DNA from: Glycine soja
Taxonomy: Eukaryota > Streptophyta > Magnoliopsida > Fabales > Fabaceae
Assembly: GCF_004193775.1 (NCBI RefSeq)
Contig: NC_041016.1
Location: 9,883,395-9,947,394 of the forward strand
DNA: 64,000 bases
Reading direction: 5' to 3'
The stretch's first letter is position 1, and every line of letters begins with the position of its first letter. Position numbers and translations under genes: made by a program. Below, in pieces: positions 48,732 through 60,529 of this stretch. The notes under the pieces are model-generated. The model was not told the origin of the DNA. It made no database searches and worked only from the letters and a program-made list of their open reading frames with translations.

Positions 48732-50707
48732 GGACATGTTAATAGTGTATTATGTGTTAGCTTAAGATTGAACATGAATATTGAAGCTGAAGTTTGATAA
48801 GTCCTAATGTATATTCTTAATTGTTTGCTTTTAGTTTCTTATTTTAGCTGGGATTGTGTAACATATATATTACTTTTCAACATATTATAGAAATGGTTTC
48901 TATTTAAATACTTAAACTAATAATAAATAACTATTTTGTAGAGACCTAAAACAATGACTTTTAAGTGCTTTATTAATTACTTTTTTTTAATAGTCATTGG
49001 TTAGCATACTACTTGAAGAATGAATATCCTCATTGGTCAAAATGAGTGGTTATTTTTAAAAAGTTCTCATGCTTTTAGATTGCTTAGAACAGATAGTCGC
49101 TTGAAACTAATCTCATAAATGATTTGTTTTTATTCAGTAAAAAATGTTAAATTTTTTTATTGATATTATTAATTAAAAGTTTAAATAAACATAAGGGGGC
49201 AATAAATTAATAGATTGATTAACTATTTAATATAATTCATTTTAGTAAAAGAATTTTAAAAATAAAATAAAATAAGAGAATAAAATAGACATGCTCATAT
49301 TTTTAAAGCAGCTGTTTGTGAATTTTAATTCAAAACAGTAGAGTCTAACCATTTACTCCATATTTTTTATTAATTTATTATATTTAAAAATGTTTAACAT
49401 GCCAAAAACATATTAAAATTACAAAATAAATTAATCAAAATATTTTACTTATGGCTGACACTATGCATTGAAATTACTTCTTCATCGCGTATAATCGAGC
49501 TAGTTATTAATACTTTTCAAAGATTCCAAGAATTAATTGATTCATATACGGCCAACCTCACGGTTTTAAACTTTAGTAACGTTCTTTTCTTATCTCCTTT
49601 TCTTAATTACAAACAACAAAAACATTGCTACATATGTATACAAGACATTAGTCATATAAAGTAACCGTCGGGTTAGGCTATATATGCAACAAAAGTTATT
49701 TCTTGCAAATGGAGTCATCAACTACTATTACTAATTTTAATTTAGAATGGTGCAGAAACATTCAACCCACCTTACACGATGGATCAAAGAATAATTCACT
49801 TTAATAAAATTATGATTCATTATATATGTGCATAATATTAATAATTAGTTTTTATTAATAAATAGTTTTTTCCTAATACAATGAGAACTTTGTTTAAAAT
49901 AATCAATCATTAGTTAAAGAGGGTATCACAATTTACATGCAGTATTTTAAGCACTTTTGGAATTATTTTTGATTAAAATTAGAATTTTATATCTGTAACT
50001 CATAATAAAAAATTGATATTAATCACTAGATGAATCTCTGCTAGAAATACTATATATGAATTTTGTTCTTAATAAAAAAATATTAGATACACAAATAATG
50101 CATTTTTGGTTTTTCGTGGATTGATTAATATGTAAGGATTGCATTATAGTCTTTTTTAGGTATAACATCGGTATTAGAAAACGTAAGAGCTAGACAATCC
50201 CTAATTAATTTCCCAATTTTAAACGTAATCTTAGAAACAATTTAACAACTAGACAATTCTGATTTGAGTTGTTTATAATAGAATTACTTTAATCATTTCT
50301 TAATTTAGAAGTGGCCTTATAAAATTCAAAATCTAACACAATAATAGGAAGGAAATTCACAACTATTTAAGTAATTTGAACTTTCATTTAAAAAAAATTA
50401 AAAATCCTTTCTTCTACCCTACTTATATCAATTTCATTGTTTACATTTATATGATGTATTATATGACACCCGTGACTTGATTGTCTTATAATCTTGTGGT
50501 TTTAATGAATCAGGAATATATCTGTCGGGAGATGATCCTCTCAATTCATGTGAAGCAAGTCAATGACGCTGTGGTTCAATTGGTAGTAAGCCTTTTTTTC
50601 ACTTTTTCTTTTTTAAAAAAAATTCTTATTTCGCTTTGCATTAAAATTATTTTTATTAATTAGTTATGATTTACCATCCTATTAAACCATCAATAATTTC
50701 AAAGTAA

Positions 50708-50710
<3 letters not shown>

Positions 50711-50762
<52 letters not shown>
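50711..50762. repeat. (TA)26 microsatellite
   Basis: Fifty-two bases of uninterrupted TA. Confidence 0.97.
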
Positions 50763-50766
<4 letters not shown>

Positions 50767-50939
50767 GTTTAACTATCTCCTTATATGAAAATGAAAATAA
50801 TTATTCTCATTCATTAGATTAACATAAAAGGTTAAAATTAAAATATTTTAAACTTAAATTAAAATTTCATTTAATCATAAATTTTTTATAAGATTTATCA
50901 AATAAAAAATTAAATATTTAAAAATTTAATTTACAACAA

Positions 50940-51185
50940 AATTGTTATCACAACCATCACCATCACTATAACTATCACCGTCGCCATCATGACTATTGTC
51001 GTCACCACTAACATGATCACCGTTAGTGTTAATACCATCATTGTCATGATCATCATCATGATTATCATCGTCATCACTATCATTGTTGCTACTACTGCTG
51101 TCACCATCGTCATGATTGTCACCATGATCATCATCGTTGTCACCAACATGACTGCTATTATGGCCACCACGGCTGCTTATATGAT
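50940..51185. repeat. Degenerate ATC/ACC/GTC triplet repeat
   Basis: About 245 bases of period-three sequence made of ATC, ACC, GTC, ATG, ATT and ACT triplets. Both strands stay open for over 70 codons, coding only I, M, V, T and A-type residues. This is expected from the repeat and is not evidence of a gene. Confidence 0.85.
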
Positions 51186-51806
51186 CAATTTGCTAAACAA
51201 CGCCAGTTAATTATCTCCCCTAGCAAATGTATACTTAAAGATGAGATAAAGCCACAGGAGAGTACCATAACTTGCACCTTATTAGACACGTAGAAAAGGA
51301 CCCTTAAATTGTCCTAGTAGAATACCAATCATAATTTAGGACAACTATGGTTGAGTTAAGAAACTAATATAGGATTAAAAAAATGTTATGGGATTAATAT
51401 AAAAATAGAAAATAAGGAAATAAAATACAATTTTCACCTTAACATACTTGTGTGTTATCATTTACCCATTATAAGTTTTCTAGCTCAACTTTTTTATTTT
51501 GGTTATAGTGACAACAAATGCTTTAACCGAATGATTTCGCACAAAGTATCAAAGGATTTATCATCATTAATCAGTTCTATGGTCTTTGCTGCTCGTAATC
51601 TGGTTGGAAGATTATGAAACCCACGACCATCACCACCAATGCAAGAAATTAGGAGTAAAGTACTATCGATCTTAAGGGTACAGTCTAGGTTTATAAGAAA
51701 GAGGATAACTTCTAAATTGGTCAAGATCTTTCACTTTTCTCACTTGATAATTAAAAAAAAACCTTCATCATTAAGTTATCCTATGCATTCATTCATACAC
51801 TTAACC

Positions 51807-53120
51807 TTAAGTCATTGGTTTCTCCATTAGGGCTGAAATGTACAACACATTCTTGCGATCAAGTTTGGTTCCAACATGCCACCTCAATCTATTGAATCCA
51901 ATTCGATCCAACATTGGCACGTAAGTTTTGTTGAGTTGTGACCCAAAGCAAAAGAAATGGTCAAGCCAGAACAGACCACCTGGCCTCAACACCCTGTATA
52001 CATCATATAGTACAAACTCAAGCATGGTGTCTGGTATCCAATTACTCAAGACATCCATAGAGTGCACAATATCCAGTGTGTTGTCAAAGAAAGGAAACCT
52101 TTGGGAGATACTAATATGCATTGGCACCAAACCCCTTGATGCAATGATGTTGTTGAAAGGGCCATCCAAATTCAGTGTGCTTGTGATGATGATCACATTC
52201 CTTTCCCTCATCCTTGCAGCAAATGTTCCAGTTTCACCACCAATGTCAAGTCCAACACGAACCGTCCCCATGGCTTTTGTTGCAAGAACTTGGTCTATTC
52301 CAAAATCAAGTCCACCATCATCAAAGATCCACTTACTCTTCTCTTCACCTTGCAAATCAAAGCAGTTCTTGCAGTCATAAGAGCCTGGCTTGTTCTTTCT
52401 GTCAATGAGACACTGGTAACTTTTGCAAGCATAAGCATCCCAAACAATGCTAGTGTCTGGTGGGGTTGTCCAAAGGCTCTCAGGCAAAGGTGTTGGCTCC
52501 ACATAATTTGTAGGAGACTTAGGGCGGCATCTCCTACGAGGGAACGGCTCACACCCTTTGAGCATGAGCCTTTGTGCAAGCACATCATCCATAGGGCACT
52601 CCCCTCCAATCTCATATGCCATATATTGGGTTAACTCCTCATGAAGCCTCATGCATGATGCACCGGCAGGCAGGTGAATCTCATCTGATCCTATCCTCGG
52701 TGAGTACCCAAAAGGGAGCTTGTGAGGGCCAAGTGCAAAACTGAGCTCATCACTCCCTACCTTCAAACTCACTTGATTCTGATCAGCACTGTTGGATTGC
52801 TTTTCTTGTTGGCGCGTGAGATCAATGAGCAGTGCCTGGACAAGTAAGTTAGAGGAGTTGAGTCTGTGGTGCAGTTCAGACAAGAGTGAGTGAGTGGCAA
52901 CAAGTTGAGCTTTGGTGGAGTTGAGTTCCATCAAGATAGAATTCGAGTCACGAGGACTCGTAGAGGAGTGGTACAAAAAACTGATTGGACCAGTGAAGAT
53001 GTAAATGGTGACAAGGTTGGTGAGTATGACTAGCAAAATAGACTTCAGCTTGTGCTTTTGGCTGTGACCATATGCTTGCAATTTGTTTGAGTATTGTTGG
53101 TCATGGGCTTCATTTCCCAT
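51807..53120 (-). CDS. Type II membrane SAM-dependent methyltransferase-like protein
   Basis: A single uninterrupted frame of 437 aa starting at ATG 53120. A basic cytosolic head (residues 1-27) precedes one signal-anchor helix (SILLVILTNLVTIYIFTGPISFL). A short coiled, serine-rich stalk (MELNSTKAQLVATHSLLSEL) follows, then a lumenal domain. It includes ELTQYMAYEIGGECPMDDVL, a WDAYACKSYQCL/CKNC cysteine block, the SAM-binding motif VRVGLDIGGETGTFAARM, a DIVHSMDVLSNW segment and VLRPGGLFWLDHFFC. This is the plan of the Arabidopsis At1g29790/At3g05390 group, annotated as S-adenosylmethionine-dependent methyltransferases related to the pectin-methyltransferase-like DUF248 proteins. A Golgi location and wall polysaccharide substrate are family inference. 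The lack of introns matches relatives as I recall them. Confidence 0.88.
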   Translation of the reverse strand: MGNEAHDQQYSNKLQAYGHSQKHKLKSILLVILTNLVTIYIFTGPISFLYHSSTSPRDSNSILMELNSTKAQLVATHSLLSELHHRLNSSNLLVQALLIDLTRQQEKQSNSADQNQVSLKVGSDELSFALGPHKLPFGYSPRIGSDEIHLPAGASCMRLHEELTQYMAYEIGGECPMDDVLAQRLMLKGCEPFPRRRCRPKSPTNYVEPTPLPESLWTTPPDTSIVWDAYACKSYQCLIDRKNKPGSYDCKNCFDLQGEEKSKWIFDDGGLDFGIDQVLATKAMGTVRVGLDIGGETGTFAARMRERNVIIITSTLNLDGPFNNIIASRGLVPMHISISQRFPFFDNTLDIVHSMDVLSNWIPDTMLEFVLYDVYRVLRPGGLFWLDHFFCFGSQLNKTYVPMLDRIGFNRLRWHVGTKLDRKNVLYISALMEKPMT

Positions 53121-54918
53121 GACGGATTAGAAGAGAAAGGAAAAAAAAAAAAAAGAGGTACAAGTGAACAGAGGGGAAATGTTTGTGTAATTTAAGGTTA
53201 CCATTAAGGAAATTTAATGATATATAGATCCAAGGAGGGATAACAATTCCACGTTCTGTACATGTTTCTAGTGGGAGATGAACATTGGTCATTGTGAAGC
53301 GCCGGTGTGGACGTTCAAAGAATGTAATATAATATGCCTTGTGATCTGCACCTTAATGGTAGGGAAATTGTAGCACCTTCAAGTTGAGAATGCCGTTTAT
53401 TCATAGCTTGCTTGTTACTTGAGCACTATCTGCGGATCTCGCCCACAAGCTCACGTATCTTAAATATATTTTGTCTTGGAAATCCATATCAACCCCACAT
53501 TACTTGACATTTTTTAGCAATAATTTGGTTGCTCGAGAGATTTGATCGGTAATGTCAGTTTTCTATTATATATTCTTTCTCCTTGATAGAGTTATTGCTT
53601 TGAGTTCATTATCAAACCTGAAAGACCAAAGATTTATGAAGAATTAACTGCAATTTGATGTTAGGATGCTCTTAGAAAGGTAAAGAAGAGAAGATTAATT
53701 GATGTTATAACAATTTGAAGAATTAGGCAAAAATCCTTTGTGACAAACTATTTATTGCTTATGTATCAATAGCAACTTGATTTAATGGAATAATGGTTGA
53801 AGAATCCTCCATTGTTATTGTCAAAATACAAGTGAACGCTACAAAACCCCTCAAGTTTAATGGTTGGATATCACTGTTAATATCTCTGCTAAAATAACTA
53901 GAAAGATTCTTGATAAGAAGGAGGAGTTGACCATGGAGTATTTAATATAATCAATGGAAACTGAATTTAAGAGACTTCCATTGTCAACATCCTAACACCC
54001 AAAAAAAGGGAGATTGCAACATATATTATAAACCAAAACCGCATGCTGATCTAGCATAAACACTTGTGAAGATTTCAATTACAAGCTACATCTTACTTGA
54101 ATTGAATGCAAACGCACATAACAACTCCATGAGTTCCAACTTGAGTATGAATTGTCTAGACTAACGTAGTCATTCTCAAGGTCTTACAAGTTAAAACCAT
54201 CTTAGCAAAAAAATAGGATATGTCTTTATTGCAAATTTCTTGGAAACTTGAGAGAGAAAAGGACTCCCAGATTCTTTGTGATCAGTTAAATATTTCACTT
54301 TAAACACAAATTTAATATCATGTGATGTTTTTCTCAAACACTTTGCCTATTTCTTTAATTGAGTAAAAAAATCAGATTATATAATATTATTCTGTTTTTA
54401 TATTATATGCATAGAGCCAGATTCCTGTTGAATTTCATAAGCGGTTTTGGAGCTGTTAAAAACAATTGAGAGCGGTTTTCCTTGGATTCGGATTCTCTCG
54501 AGTTGAAGTGTATCAAGTGAATAGGATATATCTATCTTTAATTTTGAAACTGGGTACGAGATACTTTAATTAAAATCAAAGATAAATACACCCCTACTTT
54601 TCACTTAACACAAAACACACCTTTTTACGTGAAAGGATTCAAGTCTCAACCATAACTCTTGTACATAAAATGAGCAGTCACAACAATACCATGTCAGGAC
54701 AACTTGACAAGTGATACAACAACAGAAGTGATAATGAATGTTACTTTCCAAACGAAGCCGATAAATATAACAAAAGAAGAGATTAATTACTCTACTTCTA
54801 CCTCAATAAACTTGGCATATTTATATTCATTATTACTTCTACCTTGTATCAAAGGGGGAAAAGAAAATAAACCAGTGGTTATTTATGCCTACGAGAAAAA
54901 CTAAATGAAATCTAAATA
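53121..54918. other. Intergenic, no gene recognised
   Basis: Promoter and leader of the methyltransferase gene on the low side and 3' flank of the reductase gene on the high side. The middle has scattered, heavily stopped text that may be old retroelement DNA, but no domain could be named. Confidence 0.5.
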
Positions 54919-57498
54919 CTAACTCTGTGAGGGTGTGCATTGCAGGAAGCCTTTAGCTATGAGGCTCTCCACTGCTTCTCTCACAGCATCTTGAATTGGT
55001 GTGAGGACAAGACCCAAGTCCATTAGTCTCTTTGCTGCATCTTTACATGCTGTCAGGCCAGGTTGCGTTTCTTCTGGGAACCTGCAAGTAGTTCGTTTTT
55101 GCTCAGAGACTTTGGCAGCCTTTACTTCAAAATATACCCATGAATGATGAATCTAGAAACCAGATAAAGTCATTTAACCCAATAGAAAAGGATGAAATAG
55201 TGCGGAGACATGTTGGATACATAGCAACAGGTACCTGTTTCCTCAATGGTCACAATAAGCAAAGCATTTAAAATAATGTGTTATCTTGTTGAGCTCCTCA
55301 TTACTACTCCAATATGCAAAACTTAAACTGTGCCAAGTTGATACGCCAGCAAATTCCATTATTTGTGTTACCAAAATTCATTCCTTTTCTTGTAGTGAAC
55401 TGAAATTCTTTTACCTGTATTCTACTTATGTGAGAAAGTAAAGGGCTGACATAAAATGCAATAAGAAAAAGAAAAAAAGGATACTTCACAAATGACAGGC
55501 AGTCGATCACAAAGATGGATGGAAGGGGAAAAGGGGACACTGTAACAAAACACAGGTGCATTTTTTAAATCCATCATAATGAAATACATTTTAACTTGTT
55601 AATATTTTTCTTCAAGATGCATCAGTGTTTCTTGAAAATGATGCAAGGTAATTTTAAGGAATCACAAGAGTATGGTTTGAATAGTCTACACCCCGTTCAA
55701 CCCTAACTTCTATTAATATATTCAGCAACCTACTCTATGTGGAGTTGAATCTCACTGGCAACGAGAAGTTCATATCATCAATGAAAAAGTCAAAAGACCC
55801 AAGGTCGATTACAATAGTGTTTTCACATTCACATGCCATCTTCCTATCATGTCCCTATTCCCCCTGTGGCAAAACTAATTTCACTACATCCACCCATCTA
55901 TATTTCTCCACAAACTACACTACATATGACACACAGGAGAAGCATATAGTTCACAGAACACAGCAGCACCAGTAAAGCACCACTATAAAGTATACAATAC
56001 ACAAGGCACACAAACCAAATAGAATTGAAAAGGATTTAGCTCCTGGGTGTAAAAGTGTATAAAGTAAGAAAATAAGAAATTTTTACACTATCAACCAATT
56101 AGATATCACCCTACATATGACTTTTAAACCAACAAACCAATCATTACAAAAGTCAACAAACTTACCATACATATTACAGTAAAAAAAACCTTTATTGTGT
56201 CAACGCATTCTAGTTAAATTCAAATGAAAGTCACCCTTAAAAACATAATATAACCCAGTGCCAAAAGGTTCCTCGCTATGCAGAAATATGAGGGAGGGTC
56301 ATTGTACGCAGTCATACCCTTGCATATATACAAAGAGACTGTTTTCGAACTTACAACCAATCGATTATCAAGCGCAACTTTATCACTACGCCAGGACCCG
56401 CCTTTAAGAATCACACCTTTATTTGAGTCAAAGTTTCTCTTTAATATATTTTAATAAATAATATATGCACCGATAAAGGTTTTCACACCATTATCCAAGC
56501 TTGAACCGCCATGTAGGTTTTTACACCACCTTACAAGTCATGTTAGAGAAAGCAATATCAAAATTGATTTCTGATTGGTTAACCGTATAAAATTCTACCC
56601 TTTAGCTCACATTATATTCGTCATTTGGAACACTAATTTAACTTAAATTAAGAGGAAAAAAATCAAACCTGTGAATAGGGAATTCGGGGTACAATTCAGA
56701 GACCATGGCAGCAAAACTAGAAAACTGGTAGATACCATTGGTGCAGAGGTATCTACCAGCAGCAGTGGGGGTTTCATATAACAAAACATTAGCTTTAGCA
56801 ACGTCCTTCACATGCACCGCACCCAACCAGTGATACTCCTGCGTCTCCCTCGACCCCATCATCAGCTCCCGCAGCACGGCGGAGCTCGCGTTGAGATCCG
56901 GCTGCAGAAGCGGCCCTAAACACGTCGCCGGGAGAACCGCCACAACTTCCACGCCGTCGAACGCCCACGCCGCCCTCTCCGCCTCCGTCTTCGCCACCGG
57001 GTACCACTTCCCCCTTCCCTTACAGTACTCCACGTCCGTCCACGACGCCTCGTCCGCGGCCCGCCCCGCCGGCCACCCCGGGTTCGGCACCATCGCGGAG
57101 ATCGAGGAGGTGAGCACCACGCGCCGCACGCCCACGCGCCTTGCGGCGGTTAGGACGTTCAGGGTGCCCTGAACCGCGGGTTCGAGAAGGTCTCTTTGGG
57201 GGTCTGTGGGGTCCTCGAGGGTGCAGGGGGAGGCCACGTGGAAGACGCCGGAGCAGGCGGTGATGGCGCGGGAGAGGGCGGCGGCGTCGAGGAGGTCGGC
57301 GGGGAAGAGGGTGAGGCGGCTGGCGGCGGAGGGGTGGAGGTTGAAGAGGTGGGAGGCGTCGGAGCCGGGGAAGATGGTGGCGTGGATGGTGTAGCGTGGG
57401 TTCTCCTTCTCCAAGAGGGTTCGGACCAGCCACGAACCGATGAAACCGTTGGCGCCGGTAACGCACACTACCTCATCGTGAGGGATTTCGTTAGCCAT
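54919..57498 (-). CDS. Cinnamoyl-CoA-reductase-like SDR (DFR/CCR family)
   Basis: Two exons, 57498-56669 and 55081-54919, separated by a 1.59-kb intron, give 330 aa with closing phases. The Rossmann dinucleotide motif VTGANGFIGSWLVRTLLE is near residue 10. Next come SGVFHVASPC, the serine motif VVLTSSISAM, and the catalytic YPVAKTEAE (YxxxK). Exon 2 ends the protein with RFPEETQPGL and CKDAAKRLMDLGL. The family uses NADPH to reduce carbonyls or CoA thioesters; members include CCR, dihydroflavonol reductase, tetraketide pyrone reductase and the CCR-like group. The NWYCYGK motif of true CCRs is replaced by KGRGKWYPVAKT, so monolignol synthesis is not implied. Exon 1 is strongly GC-rich (long runs of CCGCCG-type codons) while exon 2 is not. 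Upstream in-frame codons lack an ATG, which supports the chosen start. Confidence 0.9.
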
Positions 57499-58739
57499 TG
57501 GAAATGGAAATGGTTTTTCTATCAAACGGATTGATCCCTACGCCACCGTTGATGAAGAAGACGCTGCCTCTCAACTCTCATCTCAAGCTACAATGTAATA
57601 CCATGAAATGAAAGTTAACTTTTCACTTTTTATTTTCATTTATTTTTACTTCAACTGAAAATTTTAATTCATTTGAAAGAAAGAAAAAACTTGCATAAAT
57701 GACAAATGTTACCAAAAAGTATCATTGTTTTCATTAGATGTGATAATAAATTCATTCATAAAAAATATAAAATATAAAATTAATTTTTTAATGTATAAAT
57801 CATATAATAATTTAGTTTCATAATTAAATATGTGAGATTATTTTATTATTAATTTATAATATTTAAGGATAAATTTGATAATTAGTTATAATTTTTAATA
57901 ATTAATTTAACATTAAATTACATAATTTAATAACTATTTTATTATTAATTTATCATCCTTTTTATCTACTTAGAAATTAAATTTATATTTTTTTATCAAC
58001 TCCACATAGCTTCGGAACTAATTTATCTAATTTTTTTATTAAGGCCACAATCGTATACCTCTATCTGTGCAACTGCAAACACAATCTTTATCATCTTTGA
58101 TTACTCCTTCGTTTTGTGGCACTCCTTTATTTACTTTCGCATCAATCGGGTTAAGATTATACAATGACAAAAATAACAACTTTAAAGATAACTCATAATA
58201 AAGTTTTTATTTATTCATGTTTTGAAAAGCATGACTCACCCTATCAAGAGGTTCCCATTCTCGCATCAAGAAAAGGAGGAAGAAAAGTTCTTCAAAATTA
58301 ACGTGTGAGTTGTCACAAAACCAAGTGGTCTAATGTTGCATATTTTCTTGTGGAAGAAAGGAGTGAAACACAATGTAACGCTAACAAGTAACTCCAAAAA
58401 ATTAAATAAATATGTTCCGATATAAGTTTTTTCTAAAGGTTGAGACGATATAGTCAAAACATTCAAGTGTGTGATTTACTAGTTTCTTTAGTCACATTAG
58501 GTCTTTATGATTTCGTTTCTCCGATCCTCGGGTTTCAGTATCATGAGTAGACTCCTCTCCCCTGGTCCTTTGAGGTGTTGCTATTGTGCAAGATCGAATT
58601 TTACAACTGTTTAATCCAGATCAGGTCAATATGATCGAGTCACTCCTGAATCTGACTCGGAGGTTACAATAACAATGTCTAATGATCATGAATTGAAGAA
58701 TAAGAAGGTCAAAGGATTCTATAGAAGAATTAAAAGGTA
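57499..58739. other. Promoter of the reductase gene and AT-rich spacer
   Basis: The low end holds the leader and promoter of the reductase gene. The rest is AT-rich with no supported gene. The high end leads into LINE-derived sequence. Confidence 0.5.
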
Positions 58740-59500
58740 ACCCTAGAAACCCATGAAAAACTGGTGTTAGTTCAAGAATTTCAAGAACCAATTGGGTGAC
58801 ATTATATAATAAGGCTAGGCTTAGAGGATTGATTAAGTGAGAGTTAGCCTTGCTACAAGAGATAAAAATGTCTTCTAATTGGATAATAAGGCATGGCTTG
58901 AAACACTAAAGTAGTTTATACTCCAATGCATATTTCAAGAAAAAATAAATTATAGTTTTAGCTTGATTGACTCTTTGTCTAGAACTAGAGTATAACTCAT
59001 AACATCAACTTGATTCAGAGATTATAGCTTTGACAAATAAGATAAGATCATCAACAAAGCAAAGATGGATAATTAAGGGCGTCGTCCTTCACAAGCTTTA
59101 ACATACTCCAAACCTTATTTTCTGTTACAAGGATAATAAGATGAGAGATACATTCCATGTACAAACAAAAGATAAGAAAATAAAGGGTCTTCCTATTTGA
59201 TGCCTCTTAAAGGACGAAAATTTTCAAACATCTTTCTTTTCCAAAGCATTCTCAATATAACTGAAGAAATATAATGTCAAATTAGATTAACTAAAGAACG
59301 AGAAAAACCAATTCGAAGGGAAGCTCCAATGTTACTAAGAACTTTTGAGAAGTATTCATGTGTCATTCAAACTGCTTTAAAATGAACGACCTATGAAGAT
59401 TATGAAGCTTGTCATGAGCTTAACAAACAAAAAGAGGATACATTTTTTTCATAATGACTTTTTTAAGCACATTAGAAGACGACGGTAGAATATTACAATT
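58740..59500 (-). pseudogene. LINE (L1-type) reverse transcriptase relic
   Basis: On the minus strand, broken frames give a readable order of L1-type landmarks. HYISSVILRMLW with a following NFRPLRGIK, then (after a stop) EDPLFSYLLFVHGMYLSSYY, aligns with RGIRQGDPLSPYLFVLCME. PLIIHLCFVDDLILFVKA aligns with the FADD catalytic box. Further on, a WKTFLSLVARLTLT-like stretch aligns with the WKxKxLSxAGRxTL region. Many stops and frame shifts mark it as dead. Ends are approximate. Confidence 0.72.
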
Positions 59501-60529
59501 ATCATGTATAAAATTATTGAACAAATTAAGTTTCATTTATATTGAAATTTAGGGGAGGTAGTGTCTATGAGGTGTAACATTAGTATTATCGAGCGTGTTT
59601 ACGAATTTATATTTTTTTTCATCAAAGAAAAATGAAGTAAAAAATCTATCGGATATTTTGGATCCATATCGTTAACTAATAAACAATAGAATAATCAACT
59701 TTCTTTTTTATTTTTTTAAATCTATCGGATCATATGATGAATTAATTGTAATTTGTTCAATTCTCAAATTTATTTAGTTTTTTCTCAAACCAACCCAATG
59801 ACCTAATCAATAATTTTTTAAGTTTCACATTAGTACATTTTAAATTTTAGTACTTGATGTTTCTTCTAATTTTGTCTTTGTTTCTTTTTTATTCATTTTG
59901 ATCTTCTTATAATGTTTTTAATTGTCTTAGTTTGATCATATTTATCATGTAATTTTTTTTATCATATATTGGATAAAAAAATTAAAGAGATATATAGAGT
60001 GATAATTATAGAAAAACTAAATATTAAATAACATAAATAATCAGATAACAAGAACAATAAAAACTTGTAAAAATACAATATTTTTGGAAATTACTATTAA
60101 CAATCTCTTTATTATTTATACACTCCTTTTCCGTTATTTTTGATTTTTTTTCCCCCTAAACTCCCCTCATCTTTCTCCCTCCCGTACTCCTTCCTGGAAA
60201 AACACACCCTCCCCTTCCCGAAAAAAACATACTTCCACATGTGCTTGGCGGTGACTGTTCGATGTTGTCGGAGATGGCGAGCACGATCATCATTCATCAA
60301 TGCTAGGGTGAGCTTGCTTTTTCCACGGTGGTTACCAGCATATATTGGTGGTTTTGATCCGAGGCAAGATCGTAGGGTAAGTGGGTAACCACACTGTTTG
60401 GTTGAACTCAGGATATATGAGAAGGAGTGTGATGTTTCTTTCCAAAAGAGGTATAGCATTTACTGGGGTAATTTAGAAAAGAAATTTTTAAAAAAATGAA
60501 ATTGGGAGTGTAAATAGTAAATGCCCTGA
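59501..60529. other. Intergenic, upstream of SEC20
   Basis: AT-rich with no supported gene. The C/T-rich stretch at about 60120-60240 and open frames there have no family resemblance. The last part is the likely SEC20 promoter. Confidence 0.5.

Larger units (their letters stand above)
48490..51806. other. Intergenic between RLK and methyltransferase
   Basis: Contains the RLK 3' flank, a poly-G run, a TA microsatellite and a triplet-repeat block, each listed separately. Otherwise it is AT-rich with no supported gene. Confidence 0.55.

Noticed and set aside
50555..50600. tRNA-like phrase CTGTGGTTCAATTGGTAG
   Set aside because: Only a D-arm-like piece is present; there is no anticodon or T-arm (no GGTTCGAATCC), so it is not a tRNA gene.
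57020..57466. Arg/Pro-rich 148-codon frame opposite-frame to the reductase gene
   Set aside because: It is a by-product of the GC-rich reductase exon 1; the real frame has all family motifs.
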